Under the pieces are notes generated by a model. It was not told where the DNA came from and did not search any database. It saw only the letters and a program-made list of their open reading frames with translations. Shown piece after piece: positions 1-6,360 of a stretch of DNA of 7,360 nt. The position numbers and the translations under genes are program-made. Source of the stretch: Prevotella sp. UBA7551 (GTDB taxonomy: Bacteria; Bacteroidota; Bacteroidia; Bacteroidales; Bacteroidaceae); contig DLLX01000009.1 in the NCBI GenBank assembly GCA_002479145.1, forward strand, positions 26,311 through 33,670, given 5' to 3'. Each line of letters starts with the position of its first letter. Position 1 is the stretch's first letter.

Positions 1-878
1 CGCATTTGGGCAAGTTTGCCAGCTTCCTCATGATGTTTGCCGTCGGGATGCTGGTCGATGTATCTGGCGTAAGCATCTTCAGTATTTACCGAACAGGCAG
101 TTGCCCAATCGAAATCGTCAAGTTTATCCTTAATTAGAGACTCGTAGGGCGTACCGGGATGCGCTTTCAGGTAGGCGGCGTAGGCTGCGCGGGTGTTCTG
201 CTTGACCACCTCTGCCCAGTCGTCTGGACTTTTGTCTTGCAGCATAGAAAGCAATTTTACAGCTTCCTTTATGTGGTCTGCGGGTGCGCTTTGCTCAAAG
301 TCAGCGATGTATTGCTGCAATACGCTGGGGTTTTTGCTTTGCATAGCACTTTCAAACTCTTTGCGCTCATTGTCAGCTTTTGTGTCCTGATAAAAGTAAA
401 GAAGCACAAAACAGGTGATAACCGTAATGGCGAGTGAGACAAGTAGGGAGATGTGCTTGTTCTTTTTTTCCCTGTCTTCCTTGGGCTTTTGTGCGTTATC
501 AATACCTTCGTCCTCTTCATTTGGTATTGCAGTGGCCATATTTTCTGACTCGTGGGGATAATCCTCGTCTATGGGGGTGGCTATGGAGACGGGGGATTCC
601 TCTTCCATGGGAGTGGTATCGTGGGGTTCATCCGTTTTGTTGTCTTCCTGCCAACTGTCTGGAGTGTTGTCTTCTTGTGGGAAATTTTCTCCAGTCTGCA
701 TATCAGGGGAAGACACCGCGCGTTGGTGACAGTTCGGGCAAACGTCGTCATCATCCAAGTATATCTCGCCGCAATGGGGGCACTTCACCACATGGCCGGC
801 TATTTCGACACCACAGTTGGGGCAGACAGGAGCTTTGTCGCTCACCTGATGGCCACACTCTGGACATTTGATTATCAT
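1..878 (-). CDS. Zinc-ribbon, single-pass membrane protein with 37-residue repeats (partial, C-terminus beyond left edge)
   Basis: The frame starts at an ATG at 878 and stays open to base 1, giving 292 complete codons and no stop. Residues 5-22 and 33-50 form two zinc ribbons of the CPxC...CPNC type (C5/C8/C19/C22 and C33/C36/C47/C50). A low-complexity acidic linker follows (about 54-132), then a Lys-rich stretch and one hydrophobic helix at about 143-163. After the helix come repeats: W221/N228/HP240 recur as W258/N265/HP277, exactly 37 residues apart, with a more degenerate copy near 183-207. The repeat pattern (NT..AY..Y...HP.G...) resembles TPR-like helical repeats found in Bacteroidetes envelope proteins. 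I infer a cytoplasmic zinc-ribbon head and an external or periplasmic repeat tail. The gene lies 49 bases downstream of the GH25 gene on the same strand, so co-transcription is possible. No Shine-Dalgarno or clear -7 box precedes it. Its role is unknown. Confidence 0.88.
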   Translation of the reverse strand, partial: MIIKCPECGHQVSDKAPVCPNCGVEIAGHVVKCPHCGEIYLDDDDVCPNCHQRAVSSPDMQTGENFPQEDNTPDSWQEDNKTDEPHDTTPMEEESPVSIATPIDEDYPHESENMATAIPNEEDEGIDNAQKPKEDREKKNKHISLLVSLAITVITCFVLLYFYQDTKADNERKEFESAMQSKNPSVLQQYIADFEQSAPADHIKEAVKLLSMLQDKSPDDWAEVVKQNTRAAYAAYLKAHPGTPYESLIKDKLDDFDWATACSVNTEDAYARYIDQHPDGKHHEEAGKLAQM

Positions 879-927
879 AGTTTTAATCGATTTAGTTAAA
901 GTATTCCTGTTGTAAAAAGCAAGGCGG

Positions 928-1629
928 CTATCTTCGTTTGGGGAATCGCAGCTCCCTCATGCTTCGCCTTCCCATCAACCGACTTTTGTCAACATAGCCG
1001 TTCACGCCGTTGATGTGCCCTTTGCCCGTGTATTGCCAAGCGAACACGTCGCGTCCGTCCTGAAGCACAGGTGGGGTCTTAGCATAGCGTGCGATGAAGA
1101 GAAGGTATCCGTCCAGCTCGTTTTGCAAGTATTTGTTGTAGAAGCTCTCGTAGGTGTAGATGAGTGGCTTGCAGTGGTAGGCGCGCTCCATGAGCCGTAA
1201 AAACTTGTGTAGAGAATCGACCAGCTCTTCTCGCCCCAATCCACCAGTGGTCTCAATGTCCACCATCGGGATGAGGTCTTGGTCTTTGGGCTGACACTGG
1301 TAGCGGAAGTTTCGTAGCTGTTCGTCCTGTGGGCGGGTGGGACGATAGAAGTGATAGGATCCCACCTTGAGCCCATACCGCTTCGCAAGGTATATGTTTT
1401 GCGCGTACCGCTTGTCGATATTAGTTCCACCTTCGGTCGCCTTGAGATACACGAAGGCCATTTTGCTGTTATTGCCGATGGCTTCCCAAAAGACTTCCCC
1501 TTGATAATGACTCATGTCCAAGCCGTGGACGTGGTTGCAAGTGTCCTCGCACTGTATGCTGTATTGACCATACATTATGACGGGAAAAGCAAATGCCCAA
1601 ACGGAAAGAAAGAATTTCTTTATGTTCAT
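928..1629 (-). CDS. Secreted glycoside hydrolase family 25 lysozyme (N-acetylmuramidase)
   Basis: GH25 enzymes cleave the MurNAc-GlcNAc bond of peptidoglycan. The 233-residue product opens with a signal peptide (positive N-terminus, hydrophobic core about 6-20, probable cleavage near 21-22), so it should act in the periplasm or outside the cell. The GH25 signatures are present in order: GLDMSHYQG (36-44) with D38, YLKATEGG (61-68), GSYHFYRP (90-97), and the catalytic PMVDIE (121-126) with D124 and E126. A C-terminal WQY motif precedes the final strand. The active site looks intact and the length fits a single-domain GH25 enzyme. The open frame could begin at a TTG at 1638, but that TTG lies inside the -7 box, so the ATG at 1629 is the better start. 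It could serve in the cell's own wall turnover, in competition with other bacteria, or in phage-like lysis; no phage genes are nearby. Confidence 0.93.
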   Translation of the reverse strand: MNIKKFFLSVWAFAFPVIMYGQYSIQCEDTCNHVHGLDMSHYQGEVFWEAIGNNSKMAFVYLKATEGGTNIDKRYAQNIYLAKRYGLKVGSYHFYRPTRPQDEQLRNFRYQCQPKDQDLIPMVDIETTGGLGREELVDSLHKFLRLMERAYHCKPLIYTYESFYNKYLQNELDGYLLFIARYAKTPPVLQDGRDVFAWQYTGKGHINGVNGYVDKSRLMGRRSMRELRFPKRR

Positions 1630-1635
1630 AGATTG

Positions 1636-1643
1636 CAAAGTTA
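1636..1643 (-). promoter_or_regulatory. Bacteroidetes -7 box for the GH25 gene
   Basis: The minus strand reads TAACTTTG, a full match to the TAnnTTTG element used by the primary sigma factor of Bacteroidetes. Its last base is seven bases before the A of the ATG at 1629, so transcription should begin at or within a few bases of the start codon. I find no good TTTG at the expected -33 distance. Confidence 0.6.
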
Positions 1644-1724
1644 GTGCTTTTTCTGTGAATTACCGTAGTTGGAAGCCATAATTAGCATAAATTTAATCAG
1701 AAAAGACGGATTGGAGGATTTTTT

Positions 1725-1755
1725 TTTGTTGAGATAATAAAACTTTGTACCTTTG
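1725..1755 (+). promoter_or_regulatory. Bacteroidetes -33/-7 promoter for the mazG cluster
   Basis: TTTG at 1725-1728 and TACCTTTG at 1748-1755 are separated by 19 bases, matching the Bacteroides consensus (TTTG, 19-21 bases, TAnnTTTG). Only five bases separate the -7 box from the mazG ATG at 1761, so the mRNA should be leaderless or nearly so. The -33 TTTG is the end of a run of nine T (1719-1727). Confidence 0.72.
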
Positions 1756-1760
1756 CCTTT

Positions 1761-2726
1761 ATGATGGTAAAACAAGAAAATGGCAAACGTGCCGAATGGC
1801 TTCGCGCCTTTGGGAGGCTCATTGACGTGCAGTATCGTTTGCGCAAGGATTGTCCATGGGATAGGAAGCAGACTTTCGAGAGCTTGCGCCCGAATACGAT
1901 AGAAGAGGTTTATGAGCTTGCTGACGCTTTGGCACGTGGCGACAAGGCGGAGATTATGAAGGAGCTGGGTGATGTTATGGAACATGTCATTTTCTATTCC
2001 ATGCTCGGTGATGAGTCGGGTGCGTTTGACATAGCCGATGTTTGTGACCATCAAAGTGACAAACTCATGTTCCGTCATTCCTTTATAGACTGGAACGATA
2101 CATCGATGTTGCCTGATGATGTGTCCGGATGGACGGTCAGTTCTTCCGATTTGGTCATCAACGACAAAGGACAAGTAGTCTATCGTACTGACGAGGAGGC
2201 GCATAACCAGCGTAGGGAGACCGCTAAAGGGACTCCTTCCACGGCAGTTGCCGTAGAGCAAACATGGGAACAGGTGAAGCAGAGGGAGCGCGATGGCAAC
2301 AAGAGTGTTCTTTCTGGAGTGCCCGATGCATTGCCATCCATTATTAAGGCGTACCGTATACAAGATAAAGCACGCAACGTGGGCTTTGATTGGGAGAATC
2401 CTTCAGACGTGTGGGGCAAGGTACGCGAAGAACTTAACGAGTTGGAAGCGGAGTTGCGGAAAGGAAACAGTGAGTCTTCGGAGCGTGAGCTGGGAGACTT
2501 TCTATTCTCAGTCATCAATGCTGGGCGACTCTATCGGCTCAATCCTGACAACGCATTGGAGCATACCAATCATAAATTCATCCGACGTTTCAACTATGTG
2601 GAGCGTCAAGCCAAACTCCAGGGGAAGTCTATCAAAGACCTCACACTGAATGAGATGGACCAGTTATGGAATGAGGCGAAGCAAGAAGAGAAAAAACAAG
2701 ATAAGCAAGAGAAATGCGAAGATTAA
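1761..2726 (+). CDS. mazG: Nucleoside triphosphate pyrophosphohydrolase MazG, with a central insertion
   Basis: MazG hydrolyses nucleoside triphosphates to monophosphates and pyrophosphate in the cytoplasm, removing abnormal NTPs and affecting stress signalling. Both family domains are visible. The N-terminal one has CPWD (31-34), the metal-binding E48/E49/E52 helix and E68/D71 in KELGD. The C-terminal one has the KAYRIQDKA segment (196-204), GFDWE (208-212), E223/E224/E227 and E243/D246 in RELGD. At 321 residues it is longer than the usual roughly 260. The extra length is about 55-60 residues around 107-163, between KLMFRH and the WEQVK segment, where typical members have a short RHPHVFGD-like stretch. 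The Lys/Glu-rich tail overlaps the next gene by 13 bases. The start is either of two consecutive ATGs (1761 or 1764); the first is chosen, and no Shine-Dalgarno is needed if the mRNA is leaderless. Confidence 0.94.
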   Translation: MMVKQENGKRAEWLRAFGRLIDVQYRLRKDCPWDRKQTFESLRPNTIEEVYELADALARGDKAEIMKELGDVMEHVIFYSMLGDESGAFDIADVCDHQSDKLMFRHSFIDWNDTSMLPDDVSGWTVSSSDLVINDKGQVVYRTDEEAHNQRRETAKGTPSTAVAVEQTWEQVKQRERDGNKSVLSGVPDALPSIIKAYRIQDKARNVGFDWENPSDVWGKVREELNELEAELRKGNSESSERELGDFLFSVINAGRLYRLNPDNALEHTNHKFIRRFNYVERQAKLQGKSIKDLTLNEMDQLWNEAKQEEKKQDKQEKCED

Positions 2727-3274
2727 CATTGCTCATGTTGACCATGTTGGCTTTAGGGGTCATTGTGGGTTGCAACAATAAGTCTAAAGAGGGAAATGTA
2801 ATCGCCCCTAATGCGGAAAGTGGAGACACAGCGTCTAAGGACTCAACGATTTATGGCAAGTTGATAGACGGAGGAATGAATAGCATGATCCTCCTTACCG
2901 ACGATGGCGATACCTTGGAGCTGTTGCGCAATCCGGAAGACACGTCTGAAGTTGTCAAGGGAGGAATAGTCCCCAACGATCGTTATGCAGTCATCGCCTA
3001 TACCAGTTATGGTGATCGCTTCATTCGCACAGCAATCAATATCGAGTCGTTGAAAGGAAATTGGAGCAGCTTGGACCGAAATTTTGAAATCAAGGACGAT
3101 GGTACGGTTACATCATCCGTGTCTTCTGAGACCAACGCTTGGAAGAATTGGGAAATATACAATGGACGGTTGGTGCTTGGCCATGACACTTTCACGGTGG
3201 ATGAGTTAGGCGCTGATTCCATGTTGCTGGAAAACCAGCAAGGCATTTATGCTTTCAAACGTGGTGTAAAATGA
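2714..3274 (+). CDS. Outer-envelope lipoprotein with a C-terminal lipocalin-like domain
   Basis: The 186-residue product starts with a lipoprotein signal peptide: two arginines, a hydrophobic core, and a lipobox ending in VGC with the acylated cysteine at residue 20, followed by Asn rather than Asp. After a short polar linker (21-43), a first beta-rich part spans about 46-110 (YGKL, ILLTDDGDTLELL, YAVIAY). A second part begins with LKGNW (113-117) and runs to the end, resembling the lipocalin-like lipoproteins common in Bacteroidales. The ligand and role are unknown. The ATG lies within the last codons of mazG (13-base overlap), pointing to translational coupling and a shared mRNA. The family name is from memory of the style, so the lipoprotein call is firmer than the domain call. 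Confidence 0.88.
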   Translation: MRRLTLLMLTMLALGVIVGCNNKSKEGNVIAPNAESGDTASKDSTIYGKLIDGGMNSMILLTDDGDTLELLRNPEDTSEVVKGGIVPNDRYAVIAYTSYGDRFIRTAINIESLKGNWSSLDRNFEIKDDGTVTSSVSSETNAWKNWEIYNGRLVLGHDTFTVDELGADSMLLENQQGIYAFKRGVK

Positions 3275-3298
3275 CAGTTAAGGGAGCTGGTGCATAGG

Positions 3299-4213
3299 AT
3301 GGAACCTTTTCGGGTAAAGATATTGGGCTGTGGAAGTGCATTACCCACTGGGAAACATTTTGCCTCCTCGCAGGTGATTGATGTGCGTGGTAAGCAGTTT
3401 ATGGTAGATTGCGGTGAAGGGACGCAGATGCAATTGCGCAAGTATCGTGTCCACTTCTCGCGCCTCATCGCTGTTTTCATCTCCCACATGCATGGTGATC
3501 ATTGCTTCGGACTGCTGGGAATGCTTTCCACTTTCGGTATGACGGGGCGTAATGCGCCGTTGCATCTCTATGCTCCCGACTATTTTGAACCGCTTTTCAA
3601 GGAGGAACTCGATTTCTTTTGTCCCAGTTTGGGATTTGAGGTGGTGTATCACCCAGTAGATACCACTGTAAATAAGGTGCTTTACGAGGATAAAACCCTC
3701 GTAGTAGAAAGTATTCCTTTGAGCCATCGCGTGCCTTGTAATGGTTTTCTTTTTAACGAAAAGCCTACTCTGCCGCACATTCGACGTGATATGATTGACT
3801 TCTATGGTATTCCGTTAAGCCAGATTAACAATATCAAAGCGGGTGCGGGATGGACAACTCCGGATGGAGTGGAAGTACCGCATGAACGGTTGGTAACGCC
3901 CGCTGACCCAACAAGAAGCTATGCTTATTGCTCCGACACGCGCTATATGCCCGATTTGCATCGGTATGTAGAGGGAGTTAGTACGCTCTATCACGAGAGC
4001 ACCTATGACAATTCCCATGCAGACAGGGCAAAACTCTTCTGGCATAGCACTGCGGGACAGGCTGCACAGGTGGCTCGCGATGCCCATGTGGGAAAGTTGT
4101 TGTTGGGACATTATTCAGCTCGATATGACGATGAGAATACTTTGCTGCGGGACGCAAGAGCTGTGTTTCCCCAGAGTTACCTTACCAATGAGGGGCTCAC
4201 ATTCGACGTGTAG
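3299..4213 (+). CDS. rnz: Ribonuclease Z (tRNA 3' processing endonuclease)
   Basis: RNase Z cuts the 3' trailer from tRNA precursors in the cytoplasm, using two zinc ions in a metallo-beta-lactamase fold. The 304-residue length is usual for the short bacterial form. Visible elements are LGCGSALP (9-16), DCGEG (37-41), the zinc motif SHMHGDHCFG with H63/H65/D67/H68, then H143 in SHRVP, D213 in YCSDTRY and H271 in LGHYSARY, so all expected metal ligands are present. The segment about 155-205 is the usual insert between strands. The frame extends upstream to a GTG at 3290, but the ATG at 3299 puts MEPF directly before the first strand and gives the standard length. An AAGGGAG at 3280-3286 could serve as ribosome binding site, 12 bases before this ATG. 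The gene follows the lipoprotein gene by 24 bases, so it is probably in the mazG operon. Confidence 0.96.
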   Translation: MEPFRVKILGCGSALPTGKHFASSQVIDVRGKQFMVDCGEGTQMQLRKYRVHFSRLIAVFISHMHGDHCFGLLGMLSTFGMTGRNAPLHLYAPDYFEPLFKEELDFFCPSLGFEVVYHPVDTTVNKVLYEDKTLVVESIPLSHRVPCNGFLFNEKPTLPHIRRDMIDFYGIPLSQINNIKAGAGWTTPDGVEVPHERLVTPADPTRSYAYCSDTRYMPDLHRYVEGVSTLYHESTYDNSHADRAKLFWHSTAGQAAQVARDAHVGKLLLGHYSARYDDENTLLRDARAVFPQSYLTNEGLTFDV

Positions 4214-4312
4214 GAAGCGGAGATTCTGCAATTTATTGTATCACGGCGATTAAAAGATGTTAAAGTGACCTGCGCAACCGTTTTGTCAGCTGCTCAATTT
4301 GTTCTTTTTTAC

Positions 4313-4320
4313 TACCTTTG
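4313..4320 (+). promoter_or_regulatory. Bacteroidetes -7 box upstream of the small secreted protein gene
   Basis: TACCTTTG matches TAnnTTTG exactly and lies 24 bases before the ATG at 4345. TTTG occurrences upstream are 11 and 27 bases away, neither at the preferred 19-21, so the -33 element is weak or absent. It implies a transcript separate from the rnz cluster, probably also covering the sigma factor gene. Confidence 0.55.
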
Positions 4321-4344
4321 CAGAAACCTATTGAATATAAGGAT

Positions 4345-4656
4345 ATGAAAAAGAAAATATTAGCAGGAATTGTTTTGTCTGGTTTCATGGTCTTAGGCAT
4401 GCCCATGAATGCAAATGCTGAGGCGTCTATTTTGATAATTGAACAGGAAAGTCAAAAAGTAACAGTTTCTGTTTCTGGTTCCATACTCCGTGTAACGGGA
4501 GGTGATGGCGAGGTCCTACATATTTATAATGTTACTGGTGTACGCGTAATGAGCATTCGCGTCGATGGGTATGACAAGAGCTACTCACTCAATCTCCCGA
4601 AAGGATGCTATATCGTTAAGATAGGAAAGACCGTGCGCAAGATTACCATCCGTTAG
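4345..4656 (+). CDS. Small secreted protein resembling a T9SS C-terminal sorting domain
   Basis: The product is 103 residues. Residues 1-25 are a clear Sec signal peptide (three lysines, hydrophobic core, cleavage predicted after ANA at 23-25), leaving about 78 mature residues. The second half has the pattern of a type IX secretion type A sorting domain: GEVLHIYNVTG (55-65), a strand ending VDGYD (73-77), LPKGCYIVKIG (84-94) and a basic end VRKITIR (97-103). Such domains normally sit at the end of large exported proteins; here there is almost no cargo, only a short beta-like stretch at 28-50. It may be an exported or surface-attached domain, or a periplasmic protein that merely shares the fold. 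The open frame could begin at a TTG at 4318, but that TTG is inside the -7 box. The ATG at 4345 is preceded by AAGGA at 4339-4343, only one base away, so it is unlikely to act as a normal Shine-Dalgarno. Confidence 0.82.
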   Translation: MKKKILAGIVLSGFMVLGMPMNANAEASILIIEQESQKVTVSVSGSILRVTGGDGEVLHIYNVTGVRVMSIRVDGYDKSYSLNLPKGCYIVKIGKTVRKITIR

Positions 4657-4673
4657 TTTAGGGTGGCCTTAAA
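4657..4673 (+). terminator. Possible weak hairpin after the small secreted protein gene
   Basis: TTTAGGG and CCTTAAA can form a seven-pair stem with one G-T pair around a three-base loop, directly after the stop codon. The following bases are only moderately T-rich and do not form an immediate T run, so it may attenuate rather than end transcription before the sigma factor gene, or mean nothing. Confidence 0.2.
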
Positions 4674-4708
4674 CGGCAGTTTTCTCTTCCTTATTATTCC
4701 CTATATCA

Positions 4709-5260
4709 ATGGTATCTCTGCCTTGTGAGTCTGAGATTCAGCAAATGTTGGCAGACCCTGACCAAAGGCAGAAAGCGTTTTCAGCGCTTGTCAAGGCATG
4801 TAGCCGTCCTCTTTATTGGAAAATACGTGGCATTGTCATCACTCATGAGAATGCCGACGATGTGCTTCAAAACACTTTTTTGAAGGCTTGGCGCAGTCTG
4901 GACGACTTCCGAGGTGGCTCCAAATTGAGTACTTGGCTCTATCGAATTGCCGTAAATGAGTCCCTCGACTATCTCCGAAAAGAAAAAGCGCGAGGACTAC
5001 AGCAGTCCGAAAACACCACTTCTGTAGCCAGCCAACTTGCTTCCGACCCTTATTTCGACGGTGATAAAGCACAGGCTTTACTTCAAGAGGCAGTCACCAC
5101 GTTGCCAGATGTTCAACGTGTTGTCTTTTCTTTGCGCTATTTTGACAACATGAAGTACAAAGAGATGAGTCAGGTGCTTAAAACAAGCGAAGGCGCGCTG
5201 AAAGCTTCTTATCACTTTGCCGTGGAGAAAGTGACCAATTATCTTAAAATTCACCAATAA
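4709..5260 (+). CDS. ECF-type RNA polymerase sigma factor
   Basis: This 183-residue protein has the two-domain form of extracytoplasmic-function sigma factors. Region 2 covers about 24-93 and includes the DDVLQNTFLKAW helix (50-61), the F67-R68-G69 turn and LSTWLYRIAVNE (73-84), which contact core polymerase and the -10 region of promoters. After a variable linker (94-120), region 4 covers about 124-180, with LPDVQRVVFSLRYF (132-145) and a helix-turn-helix at about 150-175 for -35 recognition. It would redirect polymerase to a specific regulon; the inducing signal is not evident. The gene follows the small secreted protein by 52 bases. The next gene, after a 44-base gap, is convergent, so no anti-sigma factor gene follows it. 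The ATG at 4709 gives the usual length; no Shine-Dalgarno is evident. Confidence 0.95.
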   Translation: MVSLPCESEIQQMLADPDQRQKAFSALVKACSRPLYWKIRGIVITHENADDVLQNTFLKAWRSLDDFRGGSKLSTWLYRIAVNESLDYLRKEKARGLQQSENTTSVASQLASDPYFDGDKAQALLQEAVTTLPDVQRVVFSLRYFDNMKYKEMSQVLKTSEGALKASYHFAVEKVTNYLKIHQ

Positions 5261-5304
5261 CAGTAACTCTTTCCATTATCTGTTTGAAGCCATTCGCATC
5301 TGCA

Positions 5305-6345
5305 TTAACACCGTTTTCGCATGATGATGTAAATGACAACTGGTGCACCGATAAGTGGTGTGACGGCATTTATGGGAATGATTCCTCCGTCAGAAGGTAG
5401 TGAGCAGAGTAGATTGCAGAGCAGGGCGACTACGCTGCCGCAAAGCATTGTGCAGGGCATCAACATCCTTTGGTCATCGTTGCCCAGCAGTAGCCTCGCA
5501 ATGTGAGGCACGGCAAGTCCGATAAAAGCTATAGGACCACAGAAAGCCGTGGTCGTTGCGGTGAGCAGACCGACAAGAATGAGCAGCCCATTGCGCACTC
5601 TATGTGTTGCTATGCCCATACTATCGGCATATTGAGAGCCTAATTGGATGATATTTAACGGCTTAATGAGCAGTAAACAAAGAGCCATGGCAGAAAGGTT
5701 TATGAGCGCAAAGGCAGGCACGAACTGCAGAGAAACTCCTCCGAAGTTGCCCATTCCCCAAACCATAAAGCTCCGTATGCCTTCTTCGGTGGCAAAGTAG
5801 TTGAGCAGTGATACCACCGACGATGCTACATACCCCACCATTAGCCCAGCGATGAGCAGCATGAGGCTGTTGCGCATAAGCGTAGAAAACAGAAATATCA
5901 GTGCCGTGATCGCCATGGCACCAGCGAATGCAGAGCCGATGACGGCCATGAAGCCTGTCCAGGTAAATAGTGCCGTGGTAACGCTTCCACCCCAAAGCAA
6001 CATGACCAAGGCCACGCCGAGGCTTGCTCCACAGCTCACGCCGAGCACGTCCGGTCCAGCAAGAGGGTTGTGGAAGGTCGTTTGCAGTACTAAACCGCTC
6101 GTAGCGAGCGATGCACCGCAGAGGATGGCTGTCAGTGCTTGCGGCAAGCGGGTGTCAAGTATGATGAATTGCCAGCTGGGTCTATCGCTTGTTTCACCCA
6201 TAAGAATGTTGATGATTTCGTTATAGGGAATCCGTACTGGCCCGATGAACAAGCATAGTGAGAAGAGCACGGTGGCAAACAACACCAACGTTCCTCCCAC
6301 GATTACCTGCTTAGGGCAGTTTGTATTCCTGCCTTTCTTGGTCAT
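5305..6345 (-). CDS. FecCD-family ABC transporter permease (iron chelate, heme or cobalamin uptake)
   Basis: FecCD/BtuC permeases form the inner-membrane channel through which a periplasmic binding protein passes iron chelates, heme or vitamin B12. The 346-residue product is full length and strongly hydrophobic, consistent with about ten membrane helices. Hallmarks are RLPQAL (66-71), GLVLQTTFHNPLAGPDVLG (84-102), CGPIAFIGLAVPHIARLL (269-286) and the C-terminal IPINAVTPLIGAP stretch. The ATG at 6345 is preferred; a GTG at 6354 in the same frame would add three residues and lies nearer the upstream stop. The gene begins 15 bases after the binding-protein stop, so the two are co-transcribed. 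The usual ATPase gene does not follow: the permease ends the transcription unit, converging on the sigma factor gene. The substrate cannot be told from sequence alone. Confidence 0.95.
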   Translation of the reverse strand: MTKKGRNTNCPKQVIVGGTLVLFATVLFSLCLFIGPVRIPYNEIINILMGETSDRPSWQFIILDTRLPQALTAILCGASLATSGLVLQTTFHNPLAGPDVLGVSCGASLGVALVMLLWGGSVTTALFTWTGFMAVIGSAFAGAMAITALIFLFSTLMRNSLMLLIAGLMVGYVASSVVSLLNYFATEEGIRSFMVWGMGNFGGVSLQFVPAFALINLSAMALCLLLIKPLNIIQLGSQYADSMGIATHRVRNGLLILVGLLTATTTAFCGPIAFIGLAVPHIARLLLGNDDQRMLMPCTMLCGSVVALLCNLLCSLPSDGGIIPINAVTPLIGAPVVIYIIMRKRC

Positions 6346-6360
6346 GAGGAGCACTTCTTT

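Noticed and set aside
424..477. Run of seven A (minus strand) before the membrane helix of the zinc-ribbon gene as a programmed frameshift site
   Set aside because: The frame continues intact through the helix and repeats to the window edge, and no stimulatory structure is evident.
434..899. Two overlapping plus-strand open frames of 145 and 115 codons (434-871 and 552-899)
   Set aside because: They lie opposite the zinc-ribbon protein gene, whose paired CPxC motifs, membrane helix and regular repeats are far better evidence of coding. Their translations show no domain.
1641..2363. A 240-codon open frame on the minus strand opposite mazG
   Set aside because: It is antisense to the first 200 codons of a clear MazG protein, has no recognisable domain or promoter, and runs into the divergent promoter region. 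It is a shadow of mazG codon use.
3341..3778. A 145-codon minus-strand open frame opposite rnz
   Set aside because: It is antisense to the zinc-binding core of RNase Z and shows no protein-like features.
4216..4230. Short hairpin GCGGA/TCTGC just after the rnz stop as a terminator
   Set aside because: Only five pairs including one G-T pair, and no T run follows, so it is not convincing.
5261..5304. Bidirectional terminator between the convergent sigma factor and permease genes
   Set aside because: The position is right for one, but I found no stable inverted repeat with flanking T or A runs in these 44 bases.
5801..6226. A 141-codon plus-strand open frame opposite the permease gene
   Set aside because: It is antisense to the conserved FecCD motifs; its Ala/Met/Ser-rich composition reflects the complement of membrane-helix codons.
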